Both the position numbers and the translations under genes were made by a program. DNA of 64,000 nt from Guadua angustifolia. Lineage: Eukaryota; Streptophyta; Magnoliopsida; Poales; Poaceae. Positions 10,412-21,139 of this stretch are shown in pieces. The stretch spans positions 84,548,437 to 84,612,436 of the forward strand of contig CM070500.1 of NCBI GenBank assembly GCA_036346375.1, given 5' to 3'. The notes under the pieces were generated by a model. It ran no database searches and had not been told where the DNA came from. It saw only the letters and a program-made list of their open reading frames with translations. Position 1 is the stretch's first letter. Each line of letters opens with the position of its first letter.

Positions 10412-13400
10412 TTAGACATAGAACTTGCGCAGCTGGTCGATGTTCCATGAATTGGGGAGCTCGCGGCCATCCTCCATGGCAAGGCGACAAATTTCGAAGC
10501 GTCGGCCGAGACGACCGTGAATGGTCCTTCCCATTTGGGGAGAGCTTGTTGGCTTTAGACAAGTCCCGATTGGCGAGAGACAAGGTCGCCAACCCGCAAG
10601 GCTCGTGGTCTGACTGTCTTGATCAAGGTTTTGGAGTGCTGTTGGTAGACTACCGAATCTGAGTCAGGCCTTGAGGCGAGATTCTTCACGAGATCGAGGT
10701 CTAGGCGACGCTCACGACCTTGGTGAACGGTGTCGGCCAAATGGACTCTTGGGGATCCGAGAACGATTTCAAGGGCAAGACGGCCTCCGCACCATAGACG
10801 AGCTGGAATGGCGTTACCAGAAGCTCGGCTTCTGTGGGAGCTTGCATGCACTGCAGGACGGAAGGAAGCTCGTCCACCCATGACCCGCCTTGTCGGGAGA
10901 GGTCTTTGAAGACCCTTTTCTTGATGCCCTGGAGGATTTGGCCGCTTGCTCTTTTCTACCGCTTCATTGCTCATGGATGAGCTACAGAGGCGTAAACAGA
11001 TCTTTGTTCCTATTTCCTCGCAGAGGCTTGAAACATTTCACCGGTGAATCGAGTGCCATTATCCGTGATGAGGCGATTGGTACCTCAAACGCGCCACCAC
11101 GTTGTCGCGAAAAAAATCTCTTGGTCGCTTGAGCCGAAATGGTTGAAACTGGCTCGCCTCGATCCACTTAGAGAAAGTGTCGATAGCCACGAGCAAGAAT
11201 TTAGAACCCTTTCGACCACGGGAAAGGCCCGAGGATGTCGGCCCCTGTGTCGAGAATGGCCATGAGAGGGATGGTTTGCGCTACAGACGTTGGTGAGTGG
11301 GACTTCTGGCGTGGAATTGGCACGCCGGCGGTCGCCACGATCGCCTCGAGCGCCGTTTAGCGCCATAATAATAATATCCCAGCGAATGCTTTGCTCACGA
11401 AGCGTTCGGAAGACGAATGAGCTCCGACATCCTTCGTGGATATCTCTCGAGAAGGAATTCACCCTCTTTCGAGATATGCACTTGGAGAGGACTCCAAGTG
11501 CCCTTTGCGGTATAGGCGCCCTCTACGAGCTTGTAGACGAGGATCGCTTTTCGGTGAACGCCGCTTCTTCCTGCAATGTCCCATGGGCAAGATATCGATG
11601 AATGGCGCCATCCAATCTGCACCTTGCTCGAGGAAGGAGACGTTATCAAGACGTCTCTTGTGCCTCCTCTACAGAGGGAATGGAGGGCTTCAGATGATGC
11701 ACGTGGCGCCAAGGGGCGGCATCTGGGGTGGTGCCTCCTCTGAGAGGAATGGAGGGCTTGTGCAGATGCTCAACGAAGCGCCCAGATAAGGCAGTAATCA
11801 TGAGGAACCGACCTTAGAAAGATGGTCGGCTAGGAATTGTCCTTCCCGGGATGTAGAGTACTTGAAATTTCTAAAGTACCGCTCCATCTTCCTCACCTCA
11901 ACCAAGTAAAGCGCCATTGAGTGATTGGAACACCGATACTTCTTGTTTACTTGGTTGACGCACCACCGAATCGCCCTTCACGGTCGGTCATTGACTCGAA
12001 GCGCTTTGGACGCCGAGTCCGCCAAGAACCTTCATACTCCGCCGCATTGTTTGTTGCGGGAAGTGTAATTGAATGATGTATCGAGCTGATCCTTGAGGGA
12101 CACAAGACCACGCCAAACCCGAGCTGCTCAAAGCTCTGACCCGTCCGGCACATGGTCCAATGACCGCCTCAGATTCGTGGTCCTTGGTGGGCGGGTCATG
12201 GGTTTGTCCATTCCACCACGAAGTCCGCTAGAATTTGAGATTTGATCGCGGCTTGGCAGAGAAGTGGACATCGAACTCGCGAGTTCCATGGCCCACTTCG
12301 CTATCCCATACAAGGCCCGTCGATTTCTTAGGATCTCCCTTGTGGAAAGCCGGTCGACAACGACCTTGTGAGCTTGGAAATAGTGGCGCAGCTTCCTCGA
12401 GGCTACGAAGCGAGTATAAGAGTTTCGACCTCGTGGTAACGCCTTTGGTCCGTACAACACTTCGCCGACGAGTATACGGGCGCTGCGCCCTTCTCGCTTA
12501 TCACAAAGACCGCGCTTACGGCTGGGGCGTCGCCGCGAGGTATAGCAAGAGCGCTCTCCGACCTTGGCGTGGCAGATCGAGGGTCGGACAGAATCGCTTC
12601 AGTTCCTCGAAGGAGTGGTTAGCTCCGTCTGTCCAAGCGAAACCACCATGCTTATGAGCGCCTTAAAGAAGGGCAAGCCGCGCCCCGACCGAAATGAAGC
12701 GCTTAAAGCGCCATTCGTCCGGTCAGGGTTTGAACCTCCTTCACCGAGTTTGGGGGCCGCATTCTTTCGATGGCTTCGATCTTTTCCGGGTTGGCGCCGA
12801 TGCCCTGCGGCCCGATGATATACCCGAGCACTTTACCGGATTTTACACCAAAACGACGCACCGGGGTTAAGCTTTATTCGATGCCTACGGAGATTACAAA
12901 AGGTCTCCTCAAGGTCGGATATATGGCCTGAGGGGATTTTACTCTTAACTACGATGTCATCTACATATACCTCCAGGTTTCGGCCTATCTGCTCCTGGAA
13001 GGTCTTTTGCATCAAGCGCCGAAGGTCGCCTCGCCGCGCAGACCGAAAGACATGGTCGGTAGCAGAATGTGCCGAAGGGCGTGATGAAGGAAGTCTTCTC
13101 CTCGTCCCCTGGGAACAGGATAATCTGGTGATAACCCGAATATGCATCCAGAAAGCTCATTACCTAGGATTCCGCCGTCGCGTCCACTAGCTGGTCGATG
13201 CGCGGTAGAGGGAAGTTGTCCTTTGGGCATGCGGCGTTTAAACCAAAGGTGGTGGTCTACACATGCGCCCATTTGCCCCCTTCTTCTTGACGACACGGAT
13301 TCGCCACCACTCAGTGCCCGACTTCTCTGACGAAGCCGGCCTTGAGGAGCTTTTCGAGTTCTTCCTGGATGATTGCCTGTTTCTCCGGGGAAAATCGCCT

Positions 13401-14051
13401 AAGCCTCTGGCGCATGTGTCTTTGTCAGAATACCACCAGGCTCGATCACCTCCCTTGGGACCCCGGGCATATCGGACGGCTCCCAGGCGAACACGTCCGA
13501 GCTCCTCCGGAGGAAGGTGATGAGCTCGAGTTCCTATTTGGGGTCTAAAGAAGACCCCAGATGGAGGACCTTGGTCGGGTCGGCCTCGTCGAGAGGGACC
13601 GCCTTGGTTTCTCCTCCGGGCTGGAGGGTGACTTTAGGCCGGGAAGGTGCCGGTGCTTGGTCGGGGCCACGTTGAGGCAGCTGCCCGACCATGTCGAGGG
13701 ACTTCTCATCGCAGCTCAGGGCCGCCCTGTGGTCGCCCTTCATGGTGACGACGCCTTTGGGTCCGGACCTTAGGCGATGATAGGCGTGATGCGTGGTGGC
13801 TATGAACTTGGAGAGGGCCTACCGCCCGATGATGGCGCTAGGCCGACCAAGTCCACGACTTCAAATTGACTAGCTCGGTCCGAAGTTCGCGTGTCCCCGA
13901 ACGTTACGGGCAAGACGATCCGCCCAAAGGCTTGATCGAGGTGTCGGGACAATCCCGAAGAACAGACAATGATGTTTTGATCTTGGAACGAGGGACTCTG
14001 ATCTCGCCCAAGACCGAACGGATATGAGGTCCAAGGAGCTCCCGCCATCGA
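10412..14051 (-). pseudogene. Gypsy pol relic: protease, RT, RNase H, integrase
   Basis: Read on the minus strand. The protease region is near 14050-13530. RT lies near 13330-12830 with SFLDAYSGYHQI, FGTFCYRP and the active-site block VYVDDIVVKS. The RT/RNase H connection is near 12460-12240 (VASRKLRHYFQAHKVVV, STREILRN, IAKWAMELA). RNase H is near 12150-11950 (LPATNNAAEYEG). The integrase core is near 11270-10560 (AFEVPIAS-type and EIVLGSPRVHLA blocks). The C-terminal ELPNSWNIDQLRKFYV ends at a TAA at 10414-10412. Several frameshifts and internal stops separate the blocks, so no complete polyprotein exists. Domain order and motif spelling are those of chromovirus-unlike plant gypsy elements; I did not assign a named family. 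Confidence 0.85.
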
Positions 14052-16150
14052 TCAGACCCGGCCGACCTTTGCGTTGTTGATGGTTGGGCTCACGACCAAC
14101 GGAGCTTCGGGTTTAGTCATTCCAATGGGACAATCATCCTTGAGAACGTGATGGGCAACTCGCACCATCCGAGCCAGACGGGGCTCGCTTTGGGCGATGT
14201 GGCCGACCTCCATGCTGCCTCCTTCAAATCCCTTCGACTTATAGGCCGAGGAGCCCCTTAATATGACGGCGATGTGATTATGGGGTTCCGGTAATCCATG
14301 TCGTCTGCTGCCGCCGGGCGGGGCCTTTGTTTTGCCGCTCTCCCCTTGCTTGGGAGAGCGGCATGGGGCCCTCGCCTTGTAGAATTTCTCCAGCGATATG
14401 CCCGAGTCCTCTGAGCTATGGAGATCGTGGCCGACCACCGATGGAGCGAGGCGAGCGCCCGTGGGCGCCCTCGCCGCGACCCGCCTCGCGGCCTTGGTCG
14501 TTTTCGCCTTGGTCGGCGTCGAGTTGCCGTTGCCAGCCGTGGGCGCGGCCGACCACGCCCGCCCAGCGCCGAGCTGTGGAGCGCGAGCGGCTGCCGCCGA
14601 CGGCCGCGACCACGCCCGGCGCAATTTCTTCTTCTTCTTAACCTTCTTTCATGAGCCCGGGGTCTCTTGCTCGAGGCGCCTCGTGCCGGGCCGAGGCGGT
14701 AGCTTGCCCTCATCGAGCGCTTTTTTCCATTGCAACCGCTCGGCGTCAGCAGAAGCGATCGGCCATCTGAAATAGTTCGCTGGCCGATAGGTCGGGTGAA
14801 TCTCCAAGTCTTGTGTGAAGCGGACGCCACGGACTCGAACTTGAAGGCCCGACCACCGCTTCGTCCGAGATGCTCGGATGGAGTTTCTTACCTTTATGAA
14901 CCTTTGGACGAAGTCGCCAGAGCGCTTCCTTGTCCGCTTGGATGAGCCGCCGAGGTCGCGCTGCTGTTGCCGGCGGTGTAGCAACTTTGAAGTTTGCCAA
15001 GAGGGCCTCCGAGAGTCGCTTCCACGAACGGATCGATCCTCCTTCGTTAAAGAGCTGGAAAGTTCGCGAGCTGCCGAGAACCGTGGGGAGGTAGTTAGCT
15101 ATGACCCTTCGTCTTCGTCGGCCACCGATGGCGATGGAGTAGATCGAGATGAACTCATCGGGTTTTGGGTCCCGTTAAAACGCCGATGTGGCGGGCTTGA
15201 ATTTGTTTCGCCACTTGATGTCGCGGAGGACGCCGAGAAAGCTTCGGCATCCGAACGCCGCCATCATGGCGAGCCCTCCGGGTGTGGCGTCGTGGCGGAC
15301 GGCTCAGCGGTCCTGGCGCGCAAGGTGAGGCGAGAGAACACGCCTCATGCCGGCGGCGACGGTGGCGGGTTCGATGTGGAACATACGGAGCGCCACGGGC
15401 GGCCGCATGCCCGTGAGCCCGTGAGGCTGCCGAAGTACTCCGGACATCCTCACGGTGTTGACATCGCTTCGGGATCTCGAGTGGCTTCGGAGGCCCTGGC
15501 GAGAATGGCGCTTAGCGCCCCGGAACATCCCGGCCCTTAACGCCAGGGGTCCCGGAGCCCGGCGTCGGCGCAAGCTTTTTCCATATTTTCGCCACGAGGG
15601 CCCTATGGCCGCCAGTCCGCTGGTTAGCGGTTCGAGGTTGCGACGCACTGCCGCCATGGCGCTGGTCGCCGGCGCTCGAGGAGCAGCGGAGGCGACTCGA
15701 AGGGCGGCGGCGCCAGATTCGAGGAACGGTAATCGGGTCCCCACGAGCCCGGTCTCGCCCCGCGCCATTTCGCCGCCGGATTGGCGGTGGGCACCGCCGG
15801 TCCCCGCCGGATAGCTCCGTGCTCCTCACCATCGTTATGGCGCGCGAGGAGGAGGGGGCCGGAGACACCGCCCCGTGGTAAATCCTCTCCTTCCGCCATG
15901 CAGACGCGGGCGGAGGACCAAGATCGCACGGCGACACGAAGTGGTGTCGCACGACGCGTCCCCGGCCGAAGCTCGAGACGCCGGGGCGGCCCGATCAGAT
16001 TATAGATCGCCAGATTCATCTCGCAAGTTTAGGGTATCCGTCGAAGCGAGGAAACGCTCGCGCTGCAGCCCACCGGGAAAGACTTTGGTTTCAGGGCTTC
16101 CGGACGACCGCACCACCCATGCCGTCGCCGGGCGTAGTATTCATCGCCGC
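14052..16150 (-). pseudogene. Gypsy gag relic
   Basis: On the minus strand, the block around 15000-14750 carries FVQRFIKVRNSI, followed in another frame by IHPTYRPANYFRWPIA and an overlapping ASELFQMADR, which are typical of the retrotransposon gag core. Around 14430-14370 there is a DLHSSEDSG stretch resembling the H/C-type zinc motif at the end of plant gypsy gag. Frameshifts split it into at least three frames. The likely gag start is close to 16150, about 100 bp after the PBS. The exact start is not certain. Confidence 0.6.
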
Positions 16151-16231
16151 CCTCCACGCCGTCGAAGACGCAGAGGTCTTGATTGTCTTGCGAGTTTGGC
16201 ATCCTCGGGATCCCTTGCGTATGACTTCAGT

Positions 16232-16252
16232 CGATCCCCACAGACGGCGCCA
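16232..16252 (-). promoter_or_regulatory. Primer-binding site of the gypsy element
   Basis: On the minus strand TGGCGCCGTCTGTGGGGA begins two bases after the 5' LTR. The TGG start matches the CCA end of a tRNA, and the first bases resemble the tRNA-Asp type used by many plant gypsy elements. The tRNA identity is not certain. Confidence 0.75.
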
Positions 16253-16254
16253 GC

Positions 16255-16926
16255 TGTCGACGATTCGGGACAGGGTCCCCCGCCGAGCTTACTTGTTGAA
16301 TGAGGGATCAACTTGGGGCCCCTTTTCCGCAATGGTTATACGTCTGAGAATATACCGAGCAATAGAATAGGGTATCCGGGACAAACGTGAAGCATGTGGG
16401 GTCGTTTTTATCCGTTCGCCTCTCGCGGGAGATAATAACCCCACGCCCAAATGATTGCACTAGTATGTGAAAGTGGGTTACAATGCGCTTGCTCTGGAGG
16501 CCCCGAACGATCCTAAGGACTCCGTAAGTAAGCGAGGTGTGTAAGTGTGTGTAGTACGAAGGTCCAACCTCAAAGACATCGCGAGGGGGTATTTATAGAG
16601 AATTACAGAGACAAATCACTTAATGCGTGGGCGCTTTCATCAGAGAGGACGATGCAAGATAGTAGCCGCGCTTACACCACGGGTACCACGCGACGCGGGT
16701 ACAGTGGAGCTTAGCTCAAGGCGGCGCAGATCGGCAACAGATATCCCGGCGCGATATCCAAGGCCACCGGCATTAAATGCCACGCCGCTTCGTCAGGCCC
16801 CTCGAGCTTCATTGCTCGGGTCGGGGTTCGAAGGTCGGGCATGGACGCGTCGCCCGGGCAAGGGGCATGGTCGGCTGGGACCGGGCTTCTATGGTCGTCT
16901 AGACGCTGTACATCCAATCCCCGACA
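16255..16926 (-). repeat. 5' LTR of the gypsy element
   Basis: Begins TGTCGG and ends GTCGACA on the minus strand, 672 bp. On that strand a TATA box (CTATAAATACC) lies near 16598-16588. It pairs with the LTR at 5155-6201. Confidence 0.9.
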
Positions 16927-16931
16927 GTTTG

Positions 16932-17700
16932 GTATTGCTCTGTGATGATTCTAGGGTTATCCATGATATAGACAATTTATCCTGTAAATAAGGCCTTAAA
17001 TTAGTAGACTTGCATGCTTAGAAGTATTGATTTGGTTCACTCACTGAAAGCTTGAAGTCGCTGTTCAGTACATATATGTTCTTTTGTGATTAGTCTTTTT
17101 GTTCCAGTAGTAACATTTTTGCTCGGCTAGCTCCCTGATCCATTGCAGTAACTTCTTTAGCCTGCTAATCAGAATTGAACTAATATTGCAATCATCTGCA
17201 ATTGATTATTTTTCAGCTGATTCAATTTTTACATGCTTAGAACTAGTTACAGATTGACATTGCTGGTTCGGTTGGTGTATTAAGTTATACATACTGATCT
17301 GATACATTCTGTTTTGAACTTGATCCATTATTTAAGGCTTGAATAGCAGTGAATCCTGTTGTCAATTCTTATTGTGCATGATAAGATGGTAAGGATTTGA
17401 GGCCTTATTTACTAGATTGATTGTTTTGCCGAATTGTGATTGTAGTTGAAGGTTTATAACCTTCAAATATACCCAAAATCTGAGAGCAATCATTCAAAAA
17501 TATCTCCAAACTGCCATAGAAGACATGATTCTTATCATGAATGCCATAGTCTACATAATTTTTTTCATCTTGTCAATTATGTCAGTATGGCCATTTTTGA
17601 ATCATGTATATGTACTCATATTGTTATATGGAATAATAAATAAAAACTTTCTCTTATACTTGCATCTTTTCCAACAATCCAGAAATTCAATTGGTATATC
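16932..17700 (+). mobile_element. Copia-type relic: leader/LTR remainder with degenerate PBS
   Basis: AT-rich, no ORF of note. It continues 4441-5154 across the gypsy insertion. Just before the gag start, ATTGGTATATCAATGG (about 17691-17706) resembles a decayed initiator-Met PBS (TGGTATCAGAGC type). The LTR/leader boundary could not be placed. Confidence 0.45.
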
Positions 17701-18388
17701 AATGGCTTTTGTGTCCTCAGACGCAATTAAGCCTGAAGTTTTTGATGGGGCCGGCTTCAAACGCTGGCAAGCTAGGGCGAAGCTCTAACTAATTGAGCTT
17801 GGACTATTCTAGGCCATTAGCGAAGAGATACCACCCCTTCCAAGGGATGATGTGACCGACGAGGCTGAAATTGATCGCATGACTGCGAAAAGGGTTAGTT
17901 GGGAGAAGGCTAACACCTCGGCGTTAGCCCGCATCTTAATCATCCTATCAAATAGGCTTTTTGACGTATATGTGAATTTCACGGAGGCACACAAGATTTG
18001 GATAGAGCTTAATGAGAAGTACGCTGAGAATGATAATAGAAATGAGTCCTTCATTACGGCTAAATACCTGAATTACCAAATGGTTGAAGGCAAATCCATC
18101 ATGGAGCAAATTTATGAATTGCAGCTCCTCGTACGTGACTTAGGTCAGTACGAGTGTGTTCTACCAGAGGGTTTTCAGGTAAACGTGATCCTAGCTAAAT
18201 TGCCTTCTTCCTGGCGTGACTTCGTCACAGCCCGTCGACATTTGAAGAAGCGGCTGATGGTTGGTGAACTAGCCGCCGCTATTAATGTCTTGCATGGCAT
18301 CGTTTTTTTAGGTTCTCAATAAAAGAAGAAGAAAAAATCAAAGAGCGAGATTAACCACCACACAGTGATTTGCCACCACATTAAAGCC
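17701..18388 (+). pseudogene. Copia gag pseudogene (UBN2/retrotran_gag_2 type)
   Basis: Starts at ATG 17701. N-terminal FDGAGFKRWQARAKL is followed by two in-frame stops (near 17788 and 17809). The frame then continues with ISEEIPPLPRDD, KRVSWEKANTSALARI, IWIELNEKYAEND, GKSIMEQIYELQLL, VNVILAKLPSSWRDF and a lysine-rich tail. After a stop near 18320 the frame reads a partial zinc knuckle (ICHHIK) and homology ends at about 18388. The rest of the element is absent, so this is a truncated relic next to the UGT promoter. The gag family call is from the W/LPxSW pattern. Confidence 0.75.
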
Positions 18389-19000
18389 GCTCTCCGGTCA
18401 CAGGCCACAGGTCGGTCAGCTGTACACAGTGATGCATGCAAGTGTGTGGTGCATGAGGAATTCAAAAGCTTCAGGGATTCCCGGACCGGTGTGTGGGGGT
18501 ACGGCGAAGTCTTGCTTGCCCGGTCGGGAAGCCACGAGGCGATCGACGGCAGGCAGGACCTCCACTCACTGGGCTCGGAAGACGGCGACAAGGAAGCTTC
18601 GCTAGGCGCATACGTCATCGGGGACGCCGCTAGGTTGCCTGCTGCTTCTAGAAGCCTTCCCCAGACGTACAGTTCTGAACCTCTCCGATCGATACGTGGC
18701 CCTGCGCGCGCGTGTAATCTCTGCATCCACGTACGCTACTGCTACTATCGATCTGTGCGCTCCTCCACACCTCCCGATTACCCTACGCTAGTTCTCATCG
18801 CCTTGTCCTCTTCCTGCAGCCAAACGATGGTTTCTTGGCTCGCTCCGCTGCCTCCTTTCTTGCCACATTTCAATGTCTGATCCGTCGATACATCGTATAT
18901 ATAAATTGGGGTATGTATACACGTCTCCTCGTCAAGCTTGCATCTCGGTCGTGTCAAACTGACCAGTTGTATAAGCTCACTGAGACGATCGAGCGACGAC
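18389..19000 (+). promoter_or_regulatory. Upstream region and core promoter of the UGT gene
   Basis: A TATA box TATATATAAAT lies at 18896-18906, about 95 bp before the UGT start codon, giving a predicted 5' leader of roughly 65-75 nt. Only about 500 bp separate this box from the copia relic. Upstream ORFs here overlap the UGT in other frames and look like shadows. Start-site placement is inference. Confidence 0.6.
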
Positions 19001-20569
19001 ATGGTGGAGATGGCGTCCACGGATCGTCAGCTCCACTTCTTGCTGGTGCCTTTCGTGGCACAGGGCCACATCATCCCCATGGTGGACCTGGCGCGCGTCC
19101 TCGCGGTCCGGGGCGCGCGCGTCACCGTCGTCACCACGCCCGTCAACGCCGAGCGCAACAGGGCCGCCGTCGACGCCGCCAAGCGGGCGGGCCTCCCCGT
19201 CGAGCTCGCCGAGATCGCCTTCCCAGGCCCCCAGCTCGGCCTGCCGGAGGGGCTGGAGAACGCCGACCAGATCATCGACTGGACCCTGTACATGGCGTTC
19301 TTCCAGGCCATCTGGATGATGGCGGCGCCTTTGGAGGAGTACATCCGGTCGCTGCCCCGCTGGCCGGACTGCCTCGTCGCCGACTCCTGCAACCCGTGGA
19401 CGGCGGGCGTTTGCGACAGGCTCGGCATCCCGCGGCTGGTGCTGCACTGCCCGTCCGCCTACTTCCTCCTGGCCGTGCGCAACCTGTCCAGGCACGGCGT
19501 GTACGACCGAGTCACCGACGAGATGGAGCCCTTCGAGGTGCCGGACTTCCCGGTGCCCGCCGTCGGCAACAAGGCCACGTTCCGGGGGTTCTTCCAGTGG
19601 CCAGGGCTGGAGAAGGAGGGGCGCGACTTGGTCGAAGCCGAGGCCACCGCCGACGGCCTGCTGATCAACACGTTCCGGGACATCGAGGGCGCCTTCGTCG
19701 ACGGGTACGCAGCGGAGCTCGGCCGGAGGACGTGGGCCGTCGGGCCGACGTGCGCCTCCAGCATGGACGCGGACGTCAAGGCCGGCCGGGGCAACCGCGC
19801 CGACGTCGACGCCGGTCGCGTCGTCTCCTGGCTCGACACCCGGCCGCCGGCTTCCGTGCTGTACATCAGCTTCGGCAGCATTGCGCATCTACCGGTGAAG
19901 CAGGTCGTTGAGCTCGCCCGCGGACTCGAGGCGTCGGGGCGGCCGTTCGTCTGGGCCATCAAGGAGGCCAAGGCCGACGCCACCTTGAGGGCGTGGCTCG
20001 ACGACGAGGGGTTCGAGGAGAGCGTCAGGGGCAGGGGCCTCCTCATCCGTGGGTGGGCGCCGCAGGTGACCATCCTCTCGCACCCGGCTGTGGGCGGGTT
20101 CCTGACACACTGCGGGTGGAACGCGACGCTGGAAGCCATCTCCCACGGCGTGCCTGCGCTGACGTGGCCCAACTTCGCCGACCAGTTCAGCAGCGAGCGT
20201 CTGCTCGTGGACGTGCTCGGCGTGGGTGTCAGGTCCGGCGTCAAGGTGCCCGTCATGAACGTCCCCGCGGAGGCCGAGGGGGTGCAGGTGGCGAGCGCCG
20301 ACGTGGAGAAGGCGGTGGCCGAGCTGATGGACGTCAGCCCGGAGGGGACGGCTAGGAGGGTGAGGGCCAAAGAGCTCGCCGCGAAGGCGAGGGTGGCAGT
20401 GGCGGAAGGCGGGTCGTCGTACTCCGACCTGACGGACATGATCCGCTACGTCTCGGAGCTCTCGCGGAAGAGGAGCCATGAGGGAGACACGAGCATAACG
20501 GCGGCTCTCCTTGGAGGCAAGAAGGGAGCGAAGATCGAAGCAGATGTTGCCTTATCAGTGGAGTCTTAG
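19001..20569 (+). CDS. UDP-glycosyltransferase, family 1, UGT73-like
   Basis: Single-exon protein of 522 aa in the usual plant UGT range. It transfers a sugar, most likely glucose, from UDP-sugar to a small acceptor in the cytosol. The acceptor cannot be told from sequence. The N-terminal domain has [18 protein letters not shown] with the probable catalytic His at residue 23 and its likely Asp partner at 128 ([10 protein letters not shown]). The PSPG box spans residues 352-395, beginning [16 protein letters not shown] and ending FADQ, with Trp22 and Asp43-Gln44, consistent with UDP-glucose use. The common HCGWNS is HCGWNA here. Group placement (UGT73/group D) rests on the N-terminal pattern and PSPG flanks. 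The ATG at 19001 was chosen because upstream in-frame codons lack an ATG. The gene is strongly GC-rich at third positions. A Helitron begins about 5 bp after the stop. Confidence 0.93.
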   Translation: MVEMASTDRQLHFLLVPFVAQGHIIPMVDLARVLAVRGARVTVVTTPVNAERNRAAVDAAKRAGLPVELAEIAFPGPQLGLPEGLENADQIIDWTLYMAFFQAIWMMAAPLEEYIRSLPRWPDCLVADSCNPWTAGVCDRLGIPRLVLHCPSAYFLLAVRNLSRHGVYDRVTDEMEPFEVPDFPVPAVGNKATFRGFFQWPGLEKEGRDLVEAEATADGLLINTFRDIEGAFVDGYAAELGRRTWAVGPTCASSMDADVKAGRGNRADVDAGRVVSWLDTRPPASVLYISFGSIAHLPVKQVVELARGLEASGRPFVWAIKEAKADATLRAWLDDEGFEESVRGRGLLIRGWAPQVTILSHPAVGGFLTHCGWNATLEAISHGVPALTWPNFADQFSSERLLVDVLGVGVRSGVKVPVMNVPAEAEGVQVASADVEKAVAELMDVSPEGTARRVRAKELAAKARVAVAEGGSSYSDLTDMIRYVSELSRKRSHEGDTSITAALLGGKKGAKIEADVALSVES

Positions 20570-20573
20570 TAAT

Positions 20574-20994
20574 ATAGTTCAGTGCCCGTGCGTTACTACG
20601 AAAAATAAATTTGGTAACAAAACATATTTGCGCTGATGTCGCGTTGTTTGGACTCCCTTTGACCCTTCAGCGCCATGCCTTCTTGCTCTGGCCCTCTTGC
20701 TTTGGCCCTTCCGCGCATTGCGCCACCGAGGATCGGGAGGGAGGAGCTCTCGTGAGGAACGGAAGCGAAAAATTTCGCTTCTTTCTCTAGCCCTCTTGCT
20801 CTGGCCCTTCTGCACGCTAAGCCACCGAGCAGATCGGGAGGGAGGAGCTCTCGTGAGTCGTGAGGAACGGATGCGAAAAAGAACAGGCCAGGCCGGTTTG
20901 TTTCGTCGGCCGGATCGGTTTTTTTTACGATTTAAAGGTGGGTTGGTGTGGAGAACGGACGTATCACCACCAACTCCTAATTAGAAGTAGTAGA
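20574..20994 (-). mobile_element. Small non-autonomous Helitron, immediately 3' of the UGT
   Basis: On the minus strand it starts A|TCTACTACTTCTAATTAGG, matching the grass Helitron 5' end. It finishes with a short hairpin block AACGCACGGGCACTGAACTA, the typical grass 3' end, with CTAT in place of CTRR. Length is about 420 bp and there is no ORF of note. It contains two copies of a roughly 75-bp unit (about 20686-20760 and 20793-20870), each with CCCTCTTGCT..GGCCCTTC and GATCGGGAGGGAGGAGCTCT. The 3' end is diverged, so that boundary is good to a few bases only. Confidence 0.7.
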
Positions 20995-21022
20995 TATATC
21001 TATTTCCTACACATTTGATTTC

Positions 21023-21139
21023 AGGGCATTTGAAAAAGCTGTTATTGAGAAAAACATGAAGCTTCTGGGCCGATTGTTGAATGAGCAATCTGATATTAGA
21101 CAGCTGGTCCATGAAAGGTTCCAAGTGAACCTAAACTGA
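21023..21139 (+). pseudogene. Orphan exon-like fragment, unassigned
   Basis: A splice-acceptor-like TTTGATTTCAG is followed by an open frame reading AFEKAVIEKNMKLLGRLL, then NEQSDIRQLVHERFQVNLN and a TGA at 21137-21139. Its composition is protein-like and unlike the surrounding AT-rich DNA. I do not recognise the family. It resembles a last exon left from a lost or captured gene. No matching upstream exon was found between here and the UGT. Confidence 0.4.

Larger units (their letters stand above)
5155..16926 (-). mobile_element. Complete but decayed gypsy-type LTR retrotransposon with antisense ORF
   Basis: The element is bounded by a perfect 5-bp target duplication GTTTG (5150-5154 and 16927-16931) and by TGTCGA...CGACA termini. 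On the minus strand the order is 5' LTR (16926-16255), PBS, gag, protease, RT, RNase H, integrase, end of pol at 10412, a 4.2-kb region holding a plus-strand (antisense) ORF, PPT and 3' LTR (6201-5155). The order RT before integrase makes it Ty3/gypsy. Coding regions contain many stops and frameshifts, and the LTRs differ by many indels, so the copy is not active. The 3' LTR carries a nested hAT-type MITE. Confidence 0.9.

Noticed and set aside
14052..15952. Several long Arg/Pro/Ala-rich frames on both strands in the gypsy gag region
   Set aside because: They are off-frame readings of GC-rich decayed gag. Only short blocks carry gag motifs.
18938..19000. In-frame extension of the UGT upstream of ATG 19001
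   Set aside because: The open frame begins at a TTG with no ATG, and it lies in the predicted 5' leader after the TATA box.
18835..20479. Long overlapping frames on both strands across the UGT (up to 358 aa)
   Set aside because: They are shadows caused by the high GC3 of the UGT. Only the 19001-20569 frame has UGT motifs.
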